NCBI GenBank assembly: GCA_965116685.1
Contig: OZ220707.1
Span: 1,736,001-1,800,000, forward strand
Reading direction: 5' to 3'
Source of the DNA: Bin80 sp965116685
GTDB taxonomy: Bacteria; Bacteroidota; Rhodothermia; Rhodothermales; Bin80
Length of the DNA: 64,000 nucleotides
Shown: in pieces, positions 9,090 to 18,529 of the stretch
How the letters are laid out: each line of letters begins with the position of its first letter
Numbering within the stretch: the first letter of the stretch is position 1
Made by a program: the position numbers and the translations under genes
Notes under the pieces: model-generated
Seen by the model: the letters and a program-made list of their open reading frames with translations, nothing else
What the model was told of the DNA's origin: nothing
Database searches by the model: none

Positions 9090-10141
9090 CAACCGTATTT
9101 GTTGGTACATACACGCAGCGCCTCGACCATGTCAATGGACGTGGAATCGGCATTTATACCTATTCCTTTCGTGAAGGAGACCTTCGACCAGAGAGTGCAT
9201 TCCGGGGACTTCCGAGTCCCTCGTACCTGGCTGTAGATGCCACACGCCAACGGCTTTACGCGACAAGTGAAACTCTGGAGTTTGATGGTTCGCCCCAAGG
9301 CGCTCTGCAGGCATGGGGATGGGATGACAACCCGGCAATGCTTGAGCCGCTCGGCCATATCGGTACGCAAGGAGGCGCTCCATGCTATGTCAGCATCAAC
9401 GAAAACCTCCTACTGGCTGCCAACTATGTGGGCGGGTCTGTCACGGCAGTAAAATTGACCGATCACGGTGGGCTTGAGCAGATTGCCAGGCATATACAAC
9501 ACACGGGATCCGGACCAAATCCAGCACGCCAGGAAGCCCCCCACCCACATGCAATTGTTCCAGATCCAACCGGGAACTACTGCCTCGTTCCAGACCTAGG
9601 TACAGATCAGGTGTACGTGTATCGGACAGATGACGGGGGGCTGAAAATTTCTGGAAAACCCGTAAAAATTCACCCGGGAGCAGGCCCAAGACATCTGGCC
9701 TTCCATCCCTCTGGAGCGGTTGCATACCTGCTCAATGAGTTGGATTCCTCTATCTCATCGCTTTCCTGGGAGGCGGGCCATTTAGACGTATTGAACACCG
9801 TGAACGCACTGCCCAAAGAGTACGCCGGAGAGCGCTCTGGCGCGGATATCCATGTCCATCCAACAGGTCGATTCCTGTATGCTTCCCTGCGCGGTCCCTC
9901 CAGTATCGCCTGCTTTCAAATCGCAGAGAACGGGAATTTGTCAAGCCCCACATGGTTTTCCACTCACGGAGCAATCCCGCGTAATTTTGCCCTGGATCCC
10001 ACTGGGGAGTATTTGATCGTTGCAAACCAGGATTCGGATACGCTAGTCGTTTTTCGTATTAATCAACAGACTGGACATCTTGTCGGACCCAGTCAGATTG
10101 TACATGTACCCAGCCCCGTCTGCATTAAATTCGTGCAGTGA
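9086..10141 (+). CDS. pgl: lactonase family protein, 6-phosphogluconolactonase-like beta propeller (351 aa)
   Basis: This is a seven-bladed propeller of the YbhE/Pgl type, which hydrolyses 6-phosphogluconolactone or related sugar lactones in the cytoplasm. Signature pieces are VGTYT at the start, SYLAVD and APCYVSIN in the first blades, EAPHPHAIVPDPTG, HPGAGPRHLAFHPSG and IPRNFALDPTGEYLIVANQ. No signal peptide is present, unlike periplasmic homologues. Its start overlaps the stop of the hydroxyacid dehydrogenase by four bases. The true lactone may be one made by the nearby Gfo/Idh/MocA or PQQ-type dehydrogenases rather than a pentose-phosphate intermediate. Confidence 0.88.
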   Translation: MTTVFVGTYTQRLDHVNGRGIGIYTYSFREGDLRPESAFRGLPSPSYLAVDATRQRLYATSETLEFDGSPQGALQAWGWDDNPAMLEPLGHIGTQGGAPCYVSINENLLLAANYVGGSVTAVKLTDHGGLEQIARHIQHTGSGPNPARQEAPHPHAIVPDPTGNYCLVPDLGTDQVYVYRTDDGGLKISGKPVKIHPGAGPRHLAFHPSGAVAYLLNELDSSISSLSWEAGHLDVLNTVNALPKEYAGERSGADIHVHPTGRFLYASLRGPSSIACFQIAENGNLSSPTWFSTHGAIPRNFALDPTGEYLIVANQDSDTLVVFRINQQTGHLVGPSQIVHVPSPVCIKFVQ

Positions 10142-10308
10142 CAAAGGTGCGCATTCGTGATTTATTTATGTCCTATTTCGTACTTTTCTTTTCACTGTTA
10201 GTCTTTTGTCATGAAACGATCCAAACGCTGCAACCTTGCCCGTAGCGACTTTCCATCCCCAATGGCGGACATGATCCTCACATTCACTCATTCGGACGGT
10301 TATCGAAG

Positions 10309-11442
10309 ATGAATGACATTGGTGTTGTTGTTGCAGGTACGGGGTTTATCGGTCCGGTTCATGTAGAAGCCCTGCGGCGTCTCGGCATCCCGATACGAGG
10401 CGTTTTGGGTAGAGATCTGGAACAGTCGGAGGCTGCCAGTGAAGCACTTGGTCTGCCTCGCGGATACGGTAGTTATGAAGAGGTTCTCTCCGACCCGACC
10501 GTCCAGGCTGTACATCTGGCCGTTCCCAACGTTCTGCATTACGAATTTTCACGTCGCGCACTCCTTGCCGGCAAGCATGTGATGTGCGAAAAACCACTGG
10601 CAATGAATGCCGAGGAGGGAAGGGAGTTGGTTACTTTGGCTAGAGAGAAAAACCTGCACGCCGGAGTGTGCTACAATATCCGCTTCTACCCGCTGAATCT
10701 TGAGGCTCGTGCACGCATCCAAAACATGGGAAAAGTGTACAGTATCGTTGGCCGCTACGTTCAAGACTGGCTACTCTACGATACAGACTTCAATTGGCGC
10801 GTGCTAAGCTCCGAGGGAGGTGCCCTGCGTGCCGTCTCAGATATCGGCACCCACTGGCTGGACCTGATCCATTCAATCACCGGACTGAAGACTGAATCCG
10901 TATTTGCAGACCTGAGTATCGTTCACCCCGTCCGGAAAAAACCAAAGGGTGGAGTCGCTACATACACCAGTGCTGAAGGACAGGATCTGGAGGATGTCCC
11001 CGTCAATACAGAGGACTGCGGTTGTGTGATCCTGCGTATGAAAGGAGGCGCGCGGGCAGTGCTTTGGGTATCGCAGGTGACCGCAGGACGCAAGAATTAC
11101 TGCACATACGAGATCTCAGCCGAGACCGGCTCGCTCTCATGGTGCAGTGAGCGCCCGAATGAATTATTTATCGGCCACAGATCCAAATCCAATGAGTTGC
11201 TCACACGTGACCCCGCCCTGATGGATGCTACGGTGCGCGGGTTCAGCAACTACCCCGGTGGCCATAACGAAGGCTTCCCCGATGCATTCAAACAGTGTTT
11301 TCGCGCCTTTTACGAGGATATTGCATCCGGCGCAAATCCACAGTCGGCACGCTATCCAACTTTCGCGGACGGCCTCTATAAGATGGTTCTCTGTGATGCG
11401 ATTATGGAGAGCCACACAAAGCAGAGGTGGGTTCACCTCTAA
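10309..11442 (+). CDS. Gfo/Idh/MocA family sugar dehydrogenase (377 aa)
   Basis: The cytoplasmic NAD(P)-dependent oxidoreductase begins with the dinucleotide motif VAGTGFIGPVHVEALRR (G-x-G-x-x-G), has AVPN after beta-4, and the EKPLAMNAEEG loop with the conserved Lys-Pro. The C-terminal domain contains SDIGTHWLDL, with the His common to the catalytic site. Length is normal. Such enzymes oxidise inositols, glucose or other pyranosides at C1, C2 or C3. The gene is followed closely by a small transporter and an aldo/keto reductase, probably as one operon. No export signal is seen, in contrast to the related enzyme at 20760-22088. Confidence 0.9.
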   Translation: MNDIGVVVAGTGFIGPVHVEALRRLGIPIRGVLGRDLEQSEAASEALGLPRGYGSYEEVLSDPTVQAVHLAVPNVLHYEFSRRALLAGKHVMCEKPLAMNAEEGRELVTLAREKNLHAGVCYNIRFYPLNLEARARIQNMGKVYSIVGRYVQDWLLYDTDFNWRVLSSEGGALRAVSDIGTHWLDLIHSITGLKTESVFADLSIVHPVRKKPKGGVATYTSAEGQDLEDVPVNTEDCGCVILRMKGGARAVLWVSQVTAGRKNYCTYEISAETGSLSWCSERPNELFIGHRSKSNELLTRDPALMDATVRGFSNYPGGHNEGFPDAFKQCFRAFYEDIASGANPQSARYPTFADGLYKMVLCDAIMESHTKQRWVHL

Positions 11443-11486
11443 ATTCAATCTTTCTACAACACACATACACAAAAACCCCTGGATAC

Positions 11487-11930
11487 ATGAAAGCGGCATT
11501 CTTCCTGCTCACACTTGGACTCGGCGTTGTGCTGGCAGTCCACCTAGCCATGAACGGACGCGTCGGCGCAGCCGTTCAGAACCCACAAATGGCTAACGCT
11601 CTCTTTTGGTGCATTGGCGCGGTTGCCGCCATTATTGTGGGCTTGACCGCCTGGGATACCGAATTTTTCGGTAGCCTGCAGGATGTGAACCCGGTACTGT
11701 TCACTGCAGGGATCATGGGGGCACTCCTCGTATTTGCGATTGCTGCCCTCATTCCAAGGGTCGGTGCTGGTGCGCTATTCATGTCACTCCTTGCCGGACA
11801 GGTGATTACCGCAATGGTGCTGTCCCACTACGGCTGGTTGGGATCGCCCGAACAACCGATTACCTTGATCAAAAGCCTTGGCGTGGTACTCTTGCTCGGT
11901 GGTGCCGCCGTTGTAACCTTTGCTGACTGA
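11487..11930 (+). CDS. YdcZ/DUF606-like DMT-type membrane protein (147 aa, about five TM segments)
   Basis: Hydrophobic segments cover about residues 3-22, 36-55, 68-92, 96-115 and 125-145. The small size and five-helix layout match the DUF606 (DMT YdcZ) group of the drug/metabolite transporter superfamily, which acts as a dimer of half-size units. The start at 11487 is preferred because the upstream residues of the longer frame are not hydrophobic. The stop overlaps the start of the aldo/keto reductase by one base, and the gene lies 44 bases after the dehydrogenase, so it may import a substrate of, or export a product from, this sugar operon. The assignment rests on topology and length. Confidence 0.6.
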   Translation: MKAAFFLLTLGLGVVLAVHLAMNGRVGAAVQNPQMANALFWCIGAVAAIIVGLTAWDTEFFGSLQDVNPVLFTAGIMGALLVFAIAALIPRVGAGALFMSLLAGQVITAMVLSHYGWLGSPEQPITLIKSLGVVLLLGGAAVVTFAD

Positions 11931-12898
11931 TGGACCAACAAAAACTTGGGAATGCTGACGTACAGGTCAGCGCACTCTGCTATGGGACTGACCTGATCGG
12001 CAGCCGTGTAGACGAAACCCAGTCCCACACGCTACTAGATCTTTTTGCCGATCATGGCGGCACGTTTATTGACACCGGCAACTTCTATGCGAGTTGGTAC
12101 CCGGGATGTGTGGGCGGAGAAAGTGAGAGCACCATTGGACGCTGGATGGCGGCGCGAGGCAATCGCGCCAAAATGGTGCTCAGTACCAAACTCGGATTCG
12201 ATTACCCTGGGTGTGACGGTGGCTTGAGTGCTTCAGAGATTGAATCAGAATGCAACAAGAGCCTTCAGCGCCTCCAGACGGACTGCATTGATGTCTACTA
12301 CGCACACAGAGATGACTTTGAGACTCCGGTCGAAGAGACCATGGAGGCGTTCCACCGCCTGGTGACCACTGGAAAGGTGCGCATCCTGGGAGCGAGTAAT
12401 CTGTGGCTCTGGCGAGTGGCAGAGGCAAATATGTTGGCCTCTTTGCATGGATTCACGAAATACAGTGTAGTTGAGCAGCGGTATACCTATTTACGGCCGC
12501 GACATGGCGCAGATTTTGGACCACAGATCTGTATCACGGATGACATGAAGCGGTTTTGTGCCCATCACAATATATCACTGATTGCATACTCAATCCTTTT
12601 GCAGGGCGCCTACTCCCGTGATGACCGCCCGGTGCCTGCACAATTTGCAGGCCCGGAAGCGGACGAGCGCTTGGCAGCGCTGCAGTCTGTGGCTTCAGAG
12701 ACCGACTCAACCGTGAATCAGGTCATCATCGCCTGGATGCGACAAAGCGATCCACCCGTGCTCCCGATCATTGGAGGAAGCAAAGAAGAGCAGGTTCTGG
12801 AGAACCTAGCCGCTTTGGACCTGAAGCTATCTGAAACTCAGATGGAGCACCTCACAGACGCAGGAAACCCCAATGTAAAGAAAGCGTGGCTGAGATAG
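11930..12898 (+). CDS. aldo/keto reductase (322 aa)
   Basis: An NADPH-dependent (beta/alpha)8 oxidoreductase. All four catalytic residues are visible: Asp48 in FIDTGNFY, Tyr53, Lys87 in STKLGF and His126 in YYAHRDD. The C-terminal IIGGSKEEQVLENLAALDLKL binds the cofactor phosphate and is typical. The protein has no signal peptide. It starts on the last base of the upstream transporter gene's stop codon, so translation is probably coupled. Closest by layout to the AKR12/13-type sugar reductases, but the substrate cannot be deduced. It may reduce keto sugars formed by the neighbouring dehydrogenases. Confidence 0.92.
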   Translation: MDQQKLGNADVQVSALCYGTDLIGSRVDETQSHTLLDLFADHGGTFIDTGNFYASWYPGCVGGESESTIGRWMAARGNRAKMVLSTKLGFDYPGCDGGLSASEIESECNKSLQRLQTDCIDVYYAHRDDFETPVEETMEAFHRLVTTGKVRILGASNLWLWRVAEANMLASLHGFTKYSVVEQRYTYLRPRHGADFGPQICITDDMKRFCAHHNISLIAYSILLQGAYSRDDRPVPAQFAGPEADERLAALQSVASETDSTVNQVIIAWMRQSDPPVLPIIGGSKEEQVLENLAALDLKLSETQMEHLTDAGNPNVKKAWLR

Positions 12899-13026
12899 AG
12901 AACCATCCCCGCGGCCTTGGGCACCTATCCCCGTAATCCTTCGAGATGTTGATGAATTGGGACCGACCAGGCTGTAGGAGTTATCCCCGAACTGCTGCGC
13001 AGTAACCCGAATAGACCGACTGAATC

Positions 13027-15654
13027 ATGACCTACTTCCTTCGCTTTGCCTTGCTGCTTGTTCTTCTGAATCTGACCGCACCTGCTTATGCACAGGAGAT
13101 CATCTTTACCCCTGTAAAAGTTGATGGTCCCGTACATGATCCCCTCCAGAACAGTTACTGGTTCGGTCCCTTTTCCGAGACCGCATCCGTTGCTGATCTC
13201 GACAACGATGGAGACTACGATATCGCAGCAGGACAAAACTGGTACGAGGCTCCCCTATGGATTAAGCACCTGAACTATCGCTCAGGGGCCGAGCCCAATG
13301 GCCCGGAAACAGAAAGCAACAGCGAATTTGCGCTCGATGTTGACTTTGATGGATGGGAGGATATCGTGAGTAGCGGATGGATGTTCATGAAAGGGGCCTA
13401 CTGGTATCGTAACCCTGGAAGGCCGCTCAATCCAGGTGAACAATGGGAATCACACAAGATCCATCAGGCCTTCAATATGGAAGGGGTTGTGCACGGGGAC
13501 ATTGATGGGGATGGAGACGAAGATATTCTGGTCAACCACTGGAGCCTAGTTGAAGGACAGGGGATGACATGGCTTGAGCATATTGATGAAGCCCCGTACT
13601 GGATTGAGTACATTGTCGGAACCGATGGAGATACCCATGGCAACGCACTTGGGGATCTGAATATGGACGGTCGCCTTGATATTGTCACGGGCCAGGGCTG
13701 GTATGAGCAACCGGATAATCCACGCGGGCCTTGGCCATTCCATGCCGACTGGAATTTCGAAAGTGCACTCTCTGAAAAAGCAGGAGCAACCGCACATCCG
13801 AATATCGTACATGATGTCAATGAGGACGGGCTAAACGATGTCATCCTTGGTAGTGCGCATGCATATGGGCTCGCTTGGTACGAACAATCTGTGGACACCT
13901 CTGGTGCACGTTCCTTTACAAGACACTGGATTGAAACGGACCACAGTGTTTTCCACTCACTGGCGATGGGAGACCTAAATGGGGATGGGAAGGACGATCT
14001 GATTGCGGGTAAGCGCCTGTTTGCACACTATGGAGGGGATGTCGGGGTCGGAGATCCATCTTTTGTATTCTGGTACGATATCAAAGGCGGCGAATTTCAG
14101 AGACATATTCTCTCGTACAACCATATCCCCTATTACCCGGATGAGGGAGGAATCAGCCCACCACCCAATAATGTCGTTGGCGTCGGAATGAAGATCAATG
14201 TGAAGGACATGGACCAGGATGGCGATCAGGACGTGGTCCTTGCAGGGAAGACCGGGCTTTACGTGTTCTACAACCAGGGAACACCGCCGAAGCCCCGCTA
14301 CGCGAATGAGCTTCCCCCTCGTTACACATATCCAACGTGGCGTGAATGGCCTGCATATCGCACGCTTTTCAATGGGAAGGATTTCTCGGGGTGGAATGTA
14401 CCGGAAGGAGACGGGGGGCACTGGACCATCAAAGAGTACATGATTGACTACGATGCTCTCTCCGAAGCAGAGGACAAGCACCTCTGGACAACCGAAGAAT
14501 TCGGAGATTTCCAGTTGCATGTGGATTGGCGATTCAAGGGTGCCAGTGGAATCTTTGACATGCCGACCATCCTTCCGGATGGATCCTACCAGATGGATGA
14601 GGATAGCACCATCATGACCACTCCTACCCCCAATTCAGACTCCGGCATATTTTTGCGGGGCACCATGCAGCAGGTAAATATCTGGAACTGGGGGGTTGGG
14701 TCCGGTGAACTCTGGGGGGTACGCACAAATCCCGACGCAACGCCTGAGCAGCGTGCGGCAGCAGTCCCCCGCATGCGTGCAGATCATGCGATGGGGGAAT
14801 GGAATTCCATGGACATTACCCTGACTGGGAATCGAATCTGGGTCATGCTGAACGGGAAGCAGGTGATTGAGAACGCCGAAATCCCGAGCCTCCCCGAGCG
14901 CGGATCCATCGGGTTGCAGCATCATGGAGGATGGGATGAAACGCTGAATGCACTGAATCCCACCAGTTCGAATATTCAATTTCGGAATATCTGGATTCGG
15001 GAGCTGGAGGAACCAATGGTCGTGGAAGATCCAACGAAAGACTCCGAGGGATGGGAAACGCTCTTCAACGGGGAGGACCTGAGCGGCTGGCTCACCGGAG
15101 AGAACAACAAGTTTGTAGTTGAGAACAGGGAGCTTACAGTACGGCGGGAAAACCCGGATGGACAAGAACACAATCTGGATTACCTGTGGACAACCGAGCG
15201 ATATGGGAATTTTATACTGGAGCTGGATTTCAAGGTGATCGAAGGGACCAATAGCGGTATCTTCTTCCGAACTAGCGACATCATGGACCCGGTCTATACC
15301 GGCTTGGAGGTACAGATAGCCAACTCTTATGGCCGACCAGACCTGAGCCGTACTGGAACCGCAGGGGCGATTTACGATCTGCAGGCACCTGCCAAGAATG
15401 CCATCAATCCCCCGGGAGAGTGGAATACCTATCAATTGATCTGCAGAGGCAGCCGGATTCAGGTCAGCCTAAATGGAGAGCGTGTCGTAGACATGGATAT
15501 CGCAAGATGGCGGACGCCACATGCGAACCCGGATGGATCATGGAACAAGTTCCCCACGGCGGGGACAGCATTTGCACGCGAAGGACACATCGGCCTTCAG
15601 GATCATGGCCAACCGGTATGGTACCGCAATATCCGTGTAAAGCGACTCGACTGA
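13027..15654 (+). CDS. secreted FG-GAP/VCBS repeat protein with two DUF1080 (3-keto-glycoside hydrolase-like) domains (875 aa)
   Basis: A Sec signal peptide ends near PAYAQ (residue 22). Residues about 50-430 contain repeated DxDxDGxxD calcium-binding motifs (for example DLDNDGDYD, DIDGDGDEDI, DMDQDGDQDV) of an FG-GAP propeller. Two DUF1080 domains follow at about 440-665 and 677-875, each opening with F-N-G-[KE]-D-[FL]-S-G-W and containing the GEWN motif. DUF1080 proteins include 3-keto-glycoside hydrolases/lyases with a jelly-roll fold, acting in the periplasm or outside. The propeller may anchor or present the enzymes. The next gene starts one base after the stop, so they form an operon with the ThuA/dehydrogenase gene. 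Having two DUF1080 copies plus a propeller is larger than the usual 200-300 aa. Confidence 0.88.
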   Translation: MTYFLRFALLLVLLNLTAPAYAQEIIFTPVKVDGPVHDPLQNSYWFGPFSETASVADLDNDGDYDIAAGQNWYEAPLWIKHLNYRSGAEPNGPETESNSEFALDVDFDGWEDIVSSGWMFMKGAYWYRNPGRPLNPGEQWESHKIHQAFNMEGVVHGDIDGDGDEDILVNHWSLVEGQGMTWLEHIDEAPYWIEYIVGTDGDTHGNALGDLNMDGRLDIVTGQGWYEQPDNPRGPWPFHADWNFESALSEKAGATAHPNIVHDVNEDGLNDVILGSAHAYGLAWYEQSVDTSGARSFTRHWIETDHSVFHSLAMGDLNGDGKDDLIAGKRLFAHYGGDVGVGDPSFVFWYDIKGGEFQRHILSYNHIPYYPDEGGISPPPNNVVGVGMKINVKDMDQDGDQDVVLAGKTGLYVFYNQGTPPKPRYANELPPRYTYPTWREWPAYRTLFNGKDFSGWNVPEGDGGHWTIKEYMIDYDALSEAEDKHLWTTEEFGDFQLHVDWRFKGASGIFDMPTILPDGSYQMDEDSTIMTTPTPNSDSGIFLRGTMQQVNIWNWGVGSGELWGVRTNPDATPEQRAAAVPRMRADHAMGEWNSMDITLTGNRIWVMLNGKQVIENAEIPSLPERGSIGLQHHGGWDETLNALNPTSSNIQFRNIWIRELEEPMVVEDPTKDSEGWETLFNGEDLSGWLTGENNKFVVENRELTVRRENPDGQEHNLDYLWTTERYGNFILELDFKVIEGTNSGIFFRTSDIMDPVYTGLEVQIANSYGRPDLSRTGTAGAIYDLQAPAKNAINPPGEWNTYQLICRGSRIQVSLNGERVVDMDIARWRTPHANPDGSWNKFPTAGTAFAREGHIGLQDHGQPVWYRNIRVKRLD

Positions 15655-15655
15655 C

Positions 15656-18505
15656 ATGCAAAACGTGATAAAGGCGGGCCTAGTCGGATTGATCGCGGCC
15701 GCGATTATCGGCGCTGACGTTGCAGATGCGGTGGGGCAGCACAGCTATGACGTGCTGGTCTTTTCCAAGACCGATGGGTTTCGGCACAACTCGATCGAAG
15801 CCGGTGTGGAAGCGATCAAAGCTCTCGGAGCCGAATATGATTTTGGGGTATTTGCAACCGAGAATGCAGACTATTTTCACGCAGACTCCCTACAGCATTT
15901 TCGCGCCGTGGTTTTTTTGAACACTTCGGGGGATGTCTTTGATGCGGATCAGGAGGAAGGACTGATGTCCTATATCCAGTCAGGGGGTGGATGGGTTGGC
16001 ATTCATGCTGCTGCGACTAGCGAATATGATTGGAAATGGTATGGCGGCCTTGTTGGCGCATATTTTTCAGACCACCCGGATGTCCAGTCGGCGGAGATTG
16101 TTGTAACGGATCGCCTTCACCCTTCAACCAAAGACCTGCCTCTCATCTGGAATCACACCGATGAGTGGTACAACTATCGACTGAACCCAAGAACCAACGT
16201 CCATGTACTGGCAGTGGTCAAAGAGTCTTCTTATGAGGGAGGAGTAATGGGAGACGACCATCCGATTGCCTGGGCACACCGTTACGATGGAGGGCGTGCA
16301 TGGTATACCGGACTCGGGCATACGGTGGAGAGCTACGAGGATCCCCATATGCGTGCTCATCTACTTGGAGGGATTCAGTGGGCGGCGGGAATTGTGGAGG
16401 CCGATGTGACGGCAACCCTTGCATCCGCTTATGATGAAGTGATTCTCACGACCGAGCTCACTGACCCTATGGAGATTGGTATCACCTCCGATGGACGTGT
16501 CTTTATCGTTGAGTGGGCGGGAACCGTCAAAATCTGGGAGCCCGAAACCGGAAAAATACGCGTGATTGGATGGCTGCCGGTAGATAAAAAGATTGAAGAT
16601 GGGCTCCTGGGATTGGCCCTGGATCCCAACTTTGATGAGAATCAATGGATCTATATCTACTATTCTGCGATTTCCGATGAGCCGAAGGTGAACCGCCTCT
16701 CGAGGTTTGTCTACGACGGTCACATGTTGGACATGGACAGCGAAATCCCGATGCTGGAGGTCCCGGTCCAGCGCATCAAGTGCTGTCATTCCGGCGGTTC
16801 CATCCAGTTTGATAAAGACGGACTACTGTATCTATCTACCGGGGACAACTCCGGTGGTGACCGGGACTCCCCGGACCCAGATCTGAGACGAATGGCGGAT
16901 CAGGGGCGCTCGTCCGCCAACACGAATGATCTGCGCGGCAAGATTCTCCGAATCAAACCCGAGCCGGACGGCACCTACACGATTCCCGAAGGCAATTTAT
17001 TCCAGGCGGACTCTCTGCACCGTGGAGAGATCTATTCAATGGGACACCGGAATCCATTCAGAATCTCCATTGACGATTCAACGGGATGGGTGTACTGGGG
17101 AGATGTGGGCCCCGGCCTCGTAGATGGCTGGGATGAATTCAATCAGGCGAAGGAACCCGGTTTTTATGGCTGGCCACTCTTTACAGGTTACAATGACCCG
17201 TATCCCCACTACCACCTGGCAGAACAGGAGCATGTCCAGCCGGATGCAAGCCATCCGATCAATGAATCCGAGTACAACACCGGCGCACGCAAACTCCCTC
17301 CGACGCTCCCCGCATGGATTCGCTATTACTATGGCCCTAGTGAGGAATATCCTGAGCTTGGTGCTGGAGGCCTGAACCCAATGGCTGGTCCGATTTTCCA
17401 TTTTGATCAAGCCAGTGCATTGGACACTGCTTTTCCCCCATATTATAACGGGAAAGTCATGATTTATGAGTGGATGCGTAACTGGGTCAAGATCGTCTCC
17501 CTTGATGAGGATGGAAGTGTCCTGAAGATTGACCCGTTCCTGCCGGATAATGACTACATCCGGCCGATGGATATCGAGGTTGGGCCGCGCGGCCAGCTCT
17601 ATATTGTTGAGTGGGGAGACCAGTTCTGGGGAAGTAATGCGAATGCACAGTTGGTGCGGTTGGACTACTATGGCTCCTCCGATCAACCAGGTCCAGCCAT
17701 CCCTGAATCCCCTTCGGCACTATCACTGAGTCTGGACTGGCCACCGAACGGCGGCATATTTGATTTTGATTCAACCTATGCCTATCGGATTACTGTACAC
17801 GATCAGGCAATCGAAGACGAAGTGGCTGTCCATGTATTCAGCGGGTTTGATACGTCTCCAATTCCCTTGTCCCACTATGCTGGACCGGAGGGAGAGTTTT
17901 CAATCACACGGGCCTACACACATACTCCTCCGATACACTATGTAGATCGTTTCGCTCTTATAAAAGCGTGCCTGGGCACTTCCTGCCAGAAAATAAAATT
18001 GCACCCCCGTTTGAAAGAGGCTGAACATGTTACCAGTTCGGAAAAATCAACTCGGGAAACCTATGCCACGCACCCTGCGAGCAGGGACTGGAGGGGGACG
18101 GTACTGAGTGCGATGCCACTTGAAAACGGATCTCGGCTTACGTATGCGCCGCTGAACCTTCATGGCATAGACAGTCTTACCCTGCGTTTTCGCGCAACCG
18201 AGACGGGTACACTCCGATTCTCTGCCGACACCCTTGAAACTGTTTTGGCAGAAATTGAGATCTCGCCAGACACTGGCGAGCCCATCACACCACACCAGGC
18301 AGATTATGTCGCTGGTGTATCGCCTGACTTTCCAGGGATGGCATCATTACCCAAAGGGGCCTATGACAACTGGCGTGAAGTCATGCTCCCGATTGCCCCC
18401 AGTGAAAATACTATCACACTAATCCTTACCTTTGAGTCTACAGAAGAAGACCCGATCATGGAACTTGACTGGATTCGGTTCAATGGTCCTGGTCTTGCAC
18501 AGTAA
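15656..18505 (+). CDS. ThuA domain / glucose-sorbosone (PQQ-type) dehydrogenase fusion with C-terminal carbohydrate-binding domain (949 aa)
   Basis: After a Sec signal peptide (about 1-27) comes a ThuA-like domain (about 29-250; FSKTDGFRHNSIEAG, GGGWVGIHAA, GRAWYTGLGH). Residues about 260-680 form a six-bladed sugar dehydrogenase propeller (DPMEIGITSDGRVFIVEW, DGLLGLALDP, GGSIQFDKDGLLYLSTGDN, DLRGKILRI, MGHRNPFRI). The last 140 residues look like a CBM6-type beta-sandwich. No CxxCH haem motif is present. ThuA proteins act on disaccharide oxidation (trehalose utilisation); PQQ dehydrogenases oxidise sugars in the periplasm. Co-transcription with the DUF1080 gene suggests oxidation of a glycan to a keto derivative, then hydrolysis. 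Confidence 0.9.
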   Translation: MQNVIKAGLVGLIAAAIIGADVADAVGQHSYDVLVFSKTDGFRHNSIEAGVEAIKALGAEYDFGVFATENADYFHADSLQHFRAVVFLNTSGDVFDADQEEGLMSYIQSGGGWVGIHAAATSEYDWKWYGGLVGAYFSDHPDVQSAEIVVTDRLHPSTKDLPLIWNHTDEWYNYRLNPRTNVHVLAVVKESSYEGGVMGDDHPIAWAHRYDGGRAWYTGLGHTVESYEDPHMRAHLLGGIQWAAGIVEADVTATLASAYDEVILTTELTDPMEIGITSDGRVFIVEWAGTVKIWEPETGKIRVIGWLPVDKKIEDGLLGLALDPNFDENQWIYIYYSAISDEPKVNRLSRFVYDGHMLDMDSEIPMLEVPVQRIKCCHSGGSIQFDKDGLLYLSTGDNSGGDRDSPDPDLRRMADQGRSSANTNDLRGKILRIKPEPDGTYTIPEGNLFQADSLHRGEIYSMGHRNPFRISIDDSTGWVYWGDVGPGLVDGWDEFNQAKEPGFYGWPLFTGYNDPYPHYHLAEQEHVQPDASHPINESEYNTGARKLPPTLPAWIRYYYGPSEEYPELGAGGLNPMAGPIFHFDQASALDTAFPPYYNGKVMIYEWMRNWVKIVSLDEDGSVLKIDPFLPDNDYIRPMDIEVGPRGQLYIVEWGDQFWGSNANAQLVRLDYYGSSDQPGPAIPESPSALSLSLDWPPNGGIFDFDSTYAYRITVHDQAIEDEVAVHVFSGFDTSPIPLSHYAGPEGEFSITRAYTHTPPIHYVDRFALIKACLGTSCQKIKLHPRLKEAEHVTSSEKSTRETYATHPASRDWRGTVLSAMPLENGSRLTYAPLNLHGIDSLTLRFRATETGTLRFSADTLETVLAEIEISPDTGEPITPHQADYVAGVSPDFPGMASLPKGAYDNWREVMLPIAPSENTITLILTFESTEEDPIMELDWIRFNGPGLAQ

Positions 18506-18529
18506 TCACAACAAATTCAGTACAACACG

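Noticed and set aside
14635..15435. 266-codon minus-strand frame
   Set aside because: It lies opposite the FG-GAP/DUF1080 gene and carries no motif, so it is a shadow frame.
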